From positions 248,001 to 312,000 of the forward strand of contig NW_024468263.1 in NCBI RefSeq assembly GCF_002104995.1: a stretch of 64,000 nt of DNA. Reading direction: 5' to 3'. Shown piece after piece: positions 59,257 to 64,000 of this stretch (its first letter is position 1; every line of letters begins with the position of its first letter). Under the pieces are notes generated by a model. That model made no database searches. It saw only the letters and a list, made by a program, of their open reading frames with translations, and was not told the origin of the DNA. The position numbers were made by a program, and so were the translations under genes. The DNA comes from Linderina pennispora. Lineage: Eukaryota > Kickxellomycota > Kickxellomycetes > Kickxellales > Kickxellaceae.

Positions 59257-60033
59257 TTAGAAGTAGCATTTGCCGTCTTGACTTCCCTTGAACATCTCAG
59301 GTGCCATAGAAAATTCCGAGTCAACATTAGACATCTCGCCTGACTGCGGCTCCTCCAGCACAGACGGCGTACACGACTCCTCCGGGTAGGTGGACTGCGG
59401 TGAGCCCGTGTATGTCTCCGGCTGATATGTCTCAGGTGCCGACGATAGCTCAGACTGGACATCCGACGTCTCGCCTGACTGGGACTCCTCCAGCACTAAC
59501 GATGTCTCCCAACCCCCTGAGTAACTGGCATACGTTGAGCCTGTATATGTCTCCGGGTCATACGTCCAGGGCGTCCACGACGGCGTCACCGGAATCCACA
59601 TCGTCTCAAACGAGCAAGACGTGCCGCTAGTGGAGTCAAAGAACCCGTGGCACATGGTATGCAGGGTCATCGCCGTCGACGTTGGCGTCGGCATCTCGGT
59701 TGTGGTTGGCTTATTGTAATCGAGCGGCACAAACACGTAGTTGTTGTGCGAACCAATTGGGAACTCAAATGCCTTGTCAACGTACGCCGCGCCCATGTTG
59801 AATGTGCGCTCCATATCAACAGTGTTATTGTTGTTGTCTATGAACGATCCATACTTGTGGTTGATGCACCCGAGCTGGTAGATATTGTAGTCTTCCTGTG
59901 TGAAGATCTCGCAGTAGTCGGCTGATGGCCGCTTGTTCGGGTCAAACGTGTTGCAAAACTGCAACATGCCGCCACCATTGAGGTGCATTGGCGTCCTGCA
60001 GTTGTTGTTGTGGAAGACGGTAGGAATCGACAT
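59257..60033 (-). CDS. Hypothetical protein with acidic internal repeat
   Basis: The ATG at 60033 lies 78 bases after a TATAAAA box (60111-60117 on the minus strand), which decides the start against the longer open frame. The 258-residue product has an N-terminal part with several cysteines (LQFCNTFDPNKRPSADYCEI). The C-terminal half holds two copies of a 45-residue unit with ETYTGS, LEESQSGETS or LEEPQSGEMS, and AP-E ends. No signal peptide is visible. Family unknown. Confidence 0.6.
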   Translation of the reverse strand: MSIPTVFHNNNCRTPMHLNGGGMLQFCNTFDPNKRPSADYCEIFTQEDYNIYQLGCINHKYGSFIDNNNNTVDMERTFNMGAAYVDKAFEFPIGSHNNYVFVPLDYNKPTTTEMPTPTSTAMTLHTMCHGFFDSTSGTSCSFETMWIPVTPSWTPWTYDPETYTGSTYASYSGGWETSLVLEESQSGETSDVQSELSSAPETYQPETYTGSPQSTYPEESCTPSVLEEPQSGEMSNVDSEFSMAPEMFKGSQDGKCYF

Positions 60034-60761
60034 CAGAGGGAAACGCTGCAAAATGGAATTTAGAAGAAGCAGTGCTGGTTTGTGTGGAATGAAGGTAGAT
60101 GTGGTCGGGTTTTTATAGTTCATTTGTCGGACCGCAGCCCAACCAGAGCTGCGGTCTGTGTAACGCAATTTGTATTAGGGTCATTCTCTCTGGTAGAGAT
60201 TATCTTTGTTGACATTTTCAGCTTATCAGCAGGCTCTATAGAAGCCGCTACTTCGATAAGGACTGCGGTCTGGACTGATTTCGCTGCTGAGCACATTGAT
60301 TGCTGGAGCATCCGTCTCCTTTTACAGCCAGGGGGGTAGAACTAGAGCGATCTTTTTGATGTACCTGCGAAACCAGTTAAATGGCGTGGCTTCTCACTCC
60401 AAACCTTTCCGACATGTCCTAGTCAAGACTGTGTTGCTGCTCCAGTAATTTTAAGCTTGGAGAGAGCCGTCTACCGGAAATAATAAGCGCCTGCTGCTCC
60501 AGCCAGCTTCTCGTCTTCCTGTAAACACAATCAAGGTGCTCAAAGTTGAAAAGCCCCACTCACACGCCTCACTAGCATGTTCACAATTTGTTTGGTATTC
60601 GCATAGAGAGCTTGACAACATGCCCAATGCAAAGCGCACAATAGTACGGTCCTATGAGCACTATCCGCTTGCAGCTTGTTTCTTGTCTCAAATAGCAGAG
60701 AGCCACCCTGCCCTTTAGCGATACCAGTTTATTTCTCTAATCTGAAATACATATTTTTACT
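60034..60761. other. Divergent promoter region of the P450 fusion gene
   Basis: About 0.7 kb between the divergent hypothetical gene and the P450 fusion. No coding content is seen. Confidence 0.45.
60111..60117 (-). promoter_or_regulatory. TATA box of the gene at 59257-60033
   Basis: TATAAAA on the minus strand, 78 bases before the chosen ATG. Confidence 0.55.
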
Positions 60762-63700
60762 ATGCTTTCAGCCTGCCCAGCTAACCACCAGTCACCGCCC
60801 CTATCGCATCCCAAAGGTACTAGCAGTCCTGGTGCTGCAGATTTCTTTGTCATTGTCGTCGAGAGAGGCAAGCAGCTTGATAAAGATGGCTTCGTCGTCC
60901 AGGTCTCCGCCACGGATACTGATTTGGCACTGCTTCGTACCAGTATTGCTAGTCACGCTGCAGGAATCGCTATCCTGCCTGAAGCCATTGAAATCGAAGA
61001 CAGCGAGGGAAATGCGCTTGTTTCCATTGACCAAATCCAGCGCAGCAGGGTCGTATATATCGCCACGCCTATTACCGGCCGCGAGGCCGCGTTCGTCCCT
61101 GGCCATCCAATCTTCGGGATAGTACTGATGGTCATGAAGGAAATGCGTCAGAGCACGAATGAGCTTTTCAATCAATATGGCGACACATATCAGTCATATT
61201 TCTTTGGCATGAAGAACATGTCGACTCGCGACCCTGATGTATTTCACGCGACAATCAACGACGGTGAGTACTTCCTAAAGTCCATGGGCTACCCGTGGTC
61301 CGAGCTCCATGAACTGGCTGGCAATGGGCTTATCACCTCGTCATCAGACCATCCGGACTGGAAACTGGCACACCGCTTGCTTGTTCCTGCATTCTCCGCC
61401 AGCGCCATGAGGTTGCATGGGTACAAGATGATGGAGATCTCTGAGCAAGCCTGCAAATGGCTCGACAGCCGTATTGGCAAGCATTTCGATATGGTGGATT
61501 TTACTACTAGTATCACATTCCAGATGATCGGTAATATCGGATTCTCTTACGACTTCAACCTACTTGACCCAGCGGGGGCCGCTCAGCATCCGTTTATCAT
61601 TGGTATGGACTACTGTTTCAAGCAGATTCAGCAGCGGTTCTACCGCACCCCACTCTGGAAATATTTGCCCATCGCTGCTAACCGCATGTTCGCCGAGCAC
61701 ATGCGCAATATGAGAGACACTGTGCAGCAGGTCATCGATGAGCGCCGCAACTCTCCGGACGCCGCGAGTATGAAGGACCTGCTTGGATTTATGCTTAATG
61801 CGCGCGCGCCTGACGAGGATGGCAACCTGGTTGGGCTTAGCGACCGGCTGATTCAAGATGAGATTCTTACCTTCGGAATTGCAGGCACAGAGACAAGCAG
61901 TTCGACTATTGCCTTTGCACTGCAGCTCTTGGACAAGCACCGCGACGTTCAGCATCGGGCGCTACAAGAACTCGCTGCCGCTGGGATCACTGCTGACACA
62001 TCACCGACAATCCAGCAAACCAACAAGCTGACCTACCTGACACAGGTTATCTACGAGACACTGCGCCTATTTCCACCGGTGCCTGGGTTACAACGTGAGT
62101 GTCTGAAGGATTGTATCCTGCCTGGTGGCATCATTATCCGCAAGGGTGATACATTACGTCTCAGCATATGGAGTCTTCAGAGGAACCCCAAGTCATTCCC
62201 GAGCCCGACTGTGTTTGATCCAGACCGCTTTTCGCCTGAGAATATCAAGAATATTAAGCCTGATGCGTGGGTTCCGTTTGCATCCGGTAGTCGTGCCTGT
62301 ATTGGCCGTCAATTTGCCATGATGGAGCTGCGGGCTGTGCTAGCTCGCTTGCTGTCGAGATACGAGTTTCATGATGTTGGTGATGGTGAACTTCGGTATT
62401 GGCCAGGAAAAACCACCACAAGTCCGATGGATCTCTTCATGACTGTCCAGAAGCGCACGAGTCTTCCCGATGCCGACACTCCATTGGCAGCAGACGCTGC
62501 TGGTACTAATGGAAATCACACCGTCGAACATGCCGTTCTGCACCCACTTACTCACACCATCTCTGCTGACAGGCTGCCGCGTACATTTGTCGTGTACGGA
62601 TCAAACATGGGCACCAGCGATGACTATGCGACGCAGATGGCCGAGCAGCTGAAGCGCATGGGGTTTGCTGACATTACTCTGGTGTCGCTGAATGACTGGG
62701 ACTTTGCTTCAATGCAGTCTGCCGATGGCAGGCGCTCCCTGGTTGTGGCTATTACCAGTACGTACAACGGAATGCCGCCCGACAACGCCAGAAACTTTGC
62801 CAAGCTGCTCGACCAGGAGACCCGCGCCGACATCCTCAAGGACGTCGACTTTGTACTGTTTGGTTGTGGCAACTCGCTCTGGCATACGTTCCTGAAGTTC
62901 CCGCGCCATCTGTACCAGCGTCTTGATGATCTTGGTGCCACGCCACTGACGGAGTTTACAGCGGGAGATTCCAACGACGATCTCGACGACGAGTTCATGA
63001 AGTGGTCACTCCAGGTCGGAATGATTCTGACTGATCACTACGGCTCCAGTGTCGATGCCTACATTGATGTTGCCACGGACAAGTCGCTGCCGTACTCGCT
63101 AAAGTACGTTGACAACAGCCCTGCTGCCCCGTTCAGATTGTTGCTGGAGAACGCATCAGTCAAAGTCAACCGCGAGCAGCAGGACGTCGAAAGGAGCGGT
63201 CGCAGCACTCGGCATATCGAGATCACTCTGGATGACACATCGGATATCTCGTACACGACTGGCGACCACCTCAATATCTACCCAGTCAACGCGCCAAGTG
63301 TTGTGCGTGAGGTTTCCGCGATCCTAGAGTTCGATCTGGATACAGTATTCGAGCTGGAGCAGGTGTCGGACGCTTCGCGCTTTGCCCGTTCTGCTGCAGC
63401 AGTTATCTATGGCCACGCATGCACCGTCGCTGATGCCCTCCAATATGTCTGCGACTGGAAGGAAGCACCTTCACGCGAGCTGGTTGTTGCGCTGAGCGAG
63501 ACCTCAGGCAATGAGCCTACCTATGATTCGCTACGCAGGGCTGCTGAAGACGTCAACACGCTAGGCAAGCAGTCGGCTGGCTGGAGTGCATTCACGGCAC
63601 AGAATCGCACTGTTCTGGATGTGCTGCGCACGTATGCACCCCTGGTGCGCCAGATTCCATTTGCAACGCTGCTTCACTTTGTGTCGGCCATGGATCCCCG

Positions 63701-64000
63701 GCGGTACTCGATCGCCAGCTGCCAGTCGGTTGTTGGCAATGAAGTCCACATCTCAGCATCCATTGTCAACGATACCGTCAATGGCCGTTCCTACGGTGGT
63801 CTGGCAACCGAGTATCTGGCATCGTTGGAGGCGGGTGCTCGTGTGTCTGTGTCACATCTCTCAGCGCAAGACGTGTTCCACCTGCCACCTTCATCAGATG
63901 TGCCTGTAGTGTTCGTCGGCGCCGGTACTGGAGTTGCTCCGTTCCGCGGATTCCTGCAGCAGATGAAGCTTGCTGGCATTGGCGATGCTGCCATGTACTT
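60762..64000 (+). CDS. Self-sufficient P450-reductase fusion (CYP505-like) with extra N-terminal domain (partial, runs off the window)
   Basis: One uninterrupted frame from the ATG at 60762 to the window edge, at least 1079 residues. Residues about 28-102 form an extra N-terminal module before the P450. The P450 has GIAGTETSSSTIAFAL (I-helix), YETLRLFPP (K-helix) and FASGSRACIGRQFAMMELR (heme cysteine). The flavodoxin-like FMN domain starts RTFVVYGSNMGTSDDYA. The FAD domain has RYSIASCQSVVGNEVHISAS, and the NADP-binding part begins VVFVGAGTGVAPFRGF. CYP505/BM3 enzymes hydroxylate fatty acids using NADPH without a separate reductase. There are no membrane segments. It is the longest error-free frame in the window. 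Confidence 0.93.
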   Translation, partial: MLSACPANHQSPPLSHPKGTSSPGAADFFVIVVERGKQLDKDGFVVQVSATDTDLALLRTSIASHAAGIAILPEAIEIEDSEGNALVSIDQIQRSRVVYIATPITGREAAFVPGHPIFGIVLMVMKEMRQSTNELFNQYGDTYQSYFFGMKNMSTRDPDVFHATINDGEYFLKSMGYPWSELHELAGNGLITSSSDHPDWKLAHRLLVPAFSASAMRLHGYKMMEISEQACKWLDSRIGKHFDMVDFTTSITFQMIGNIGFSYDFNLLDPAGAAQHPFIIGMDYCFKQIQQRFYRTPLWKYLPIAANRMFAEHMRNMRDTVQQVIDERRNSPDAASMKDLLGFMLNARAPDEDGNLVGLSDRLIQDEILTFGIAGTETSSSTIAFALQLLDKHRDVQHRALQELAAAGITADTSPTIQQTNKLTYLTQVIYETLRLFPPVPGLQRECLKDCILPGGIIIRKGDTLRLSIWSLQRNPKSFPSPTVFDPDRFSPENIKNIKPDAWVPFASGSRACIGRQFAMMELRAVLARLLSRYEFHDVGDGELRYWPGKTTTSPMDLFMTVQKRTSLPDADTPLAADAAGTNGNHTVEHAVLHPLTHTISADRLPRTFVVYGSNMGTSDDYATQMAEQLKRMGFADITLVSLNDWDFASMQSADGRRSLVVAITSTYNGMPPDNARNFAKLLDQETRADILKDVDFVLFGCGNSLWHTFLKFPRHLYQRLDDLGATPLTEFTAGDSNDDLDDEFMKWSLQVGMILTDHYGSSVDAYIDVATDKSLPYSLKYVDNSPAAPFRLLLENASVKVNREQQDVERSGRSTRHIEITLDDTSDISYTTGDHLNIYPVNAPSVVREVSAILEFDLDTVFELEQVSDASRFARSAAAVIYGHACTVADALQYVCDWKEAPSRELVVALSETSGNEPTYDSLRRAAEDVNTLGKQSAGWSAFTAQNRTVLDVLRTYAPLVRQIPFATLLHFVSAMDPRRYSIASCQSVVGNEVHISASIVNDTVNGRSYGGLATEYLASLEAGARVSVSHLSAQDVFHLPPSSDVPVVFVGAGTGVAPFRGFLQQMKLAGIGDAAMY

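Overview
The window looks like nuclear DNA of an early-diverging fungus, most likely Kickxellomycotina (Coemansia-like). Coding sequence is compact and GC-rich with few short introns. There is a degenerate F-box/LRR-type gene and an intron-containing nuclear tRNA-Ile(UAU). The conserved genes read as fungal: MET17, SYO1, TMA22, MES1, TIF6, a UreF-type urease accessory gene, a YML020W-like hydrolase, a Pho85-type cyclin and a P450-reductase fusion. The lineage is inferred from protein style, not from a search.

Layout. 0-3.8 kb: end of a mobile element, an F-box/LRR-type pseudogene and mobile-element copy A. 3.9-8.8 kb: an F-box/WD40 protein, CSTF1 and an unknown gene. 8.8-12.4 kb: AT-rich repeat-filled DNA. 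12.4-18.5 kb: a four-finger C2H2 factor, two small secreted six-cysteine proteins, two orphan paralogues and another degenerate gene. 18.8-25.5 kb: MET17, a second C2H2 protein, tRNA-Ile, a SET protein and a YML020W-like hydrolase. 26-32.6 kb: two tandem broken BAHD-type acyltransferases, an HSL-type hydrolase and mobile-element copy B in inverse orientation. 33-43.8 kb: dense housekeeping genes (SYO1, TMA22, MES1, mitochondrial bL35, UreF, PRMT1, an aminotransferase). 45-52.4 kb: a three-exon PCL-type cyclin with a very long upstream region, then TIF6. 53.6-60 kb: a very large disordered protein and a small hypothetical gene. From 60.8 kb to the window edge: a P450-reductase fusion with an unusual N-terminal domain.

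Two themes stand out. First, fragments of a mobile element recur. Copies A and B (about 0.9 kb each) fuse a promoter-like 5' end directly to a C-terminal zinc-ribbon/NRD segment resembling TnpB/Fanzor RNA-guided nucleases. Related 5'-end and 3'-tail repeats lie elsewhere in the window. Second, many conserved genes are broken by single-base frameshifts, nearly all one-base insertions, while some long genes are perfectly open. The most likely cause is insertion-type sequencing error, so most 'broken' housekeeping genes should be read as intact in the organism. The F-box and acyltransferase copies, which also carry stop codons, are better pseudogene candidates.
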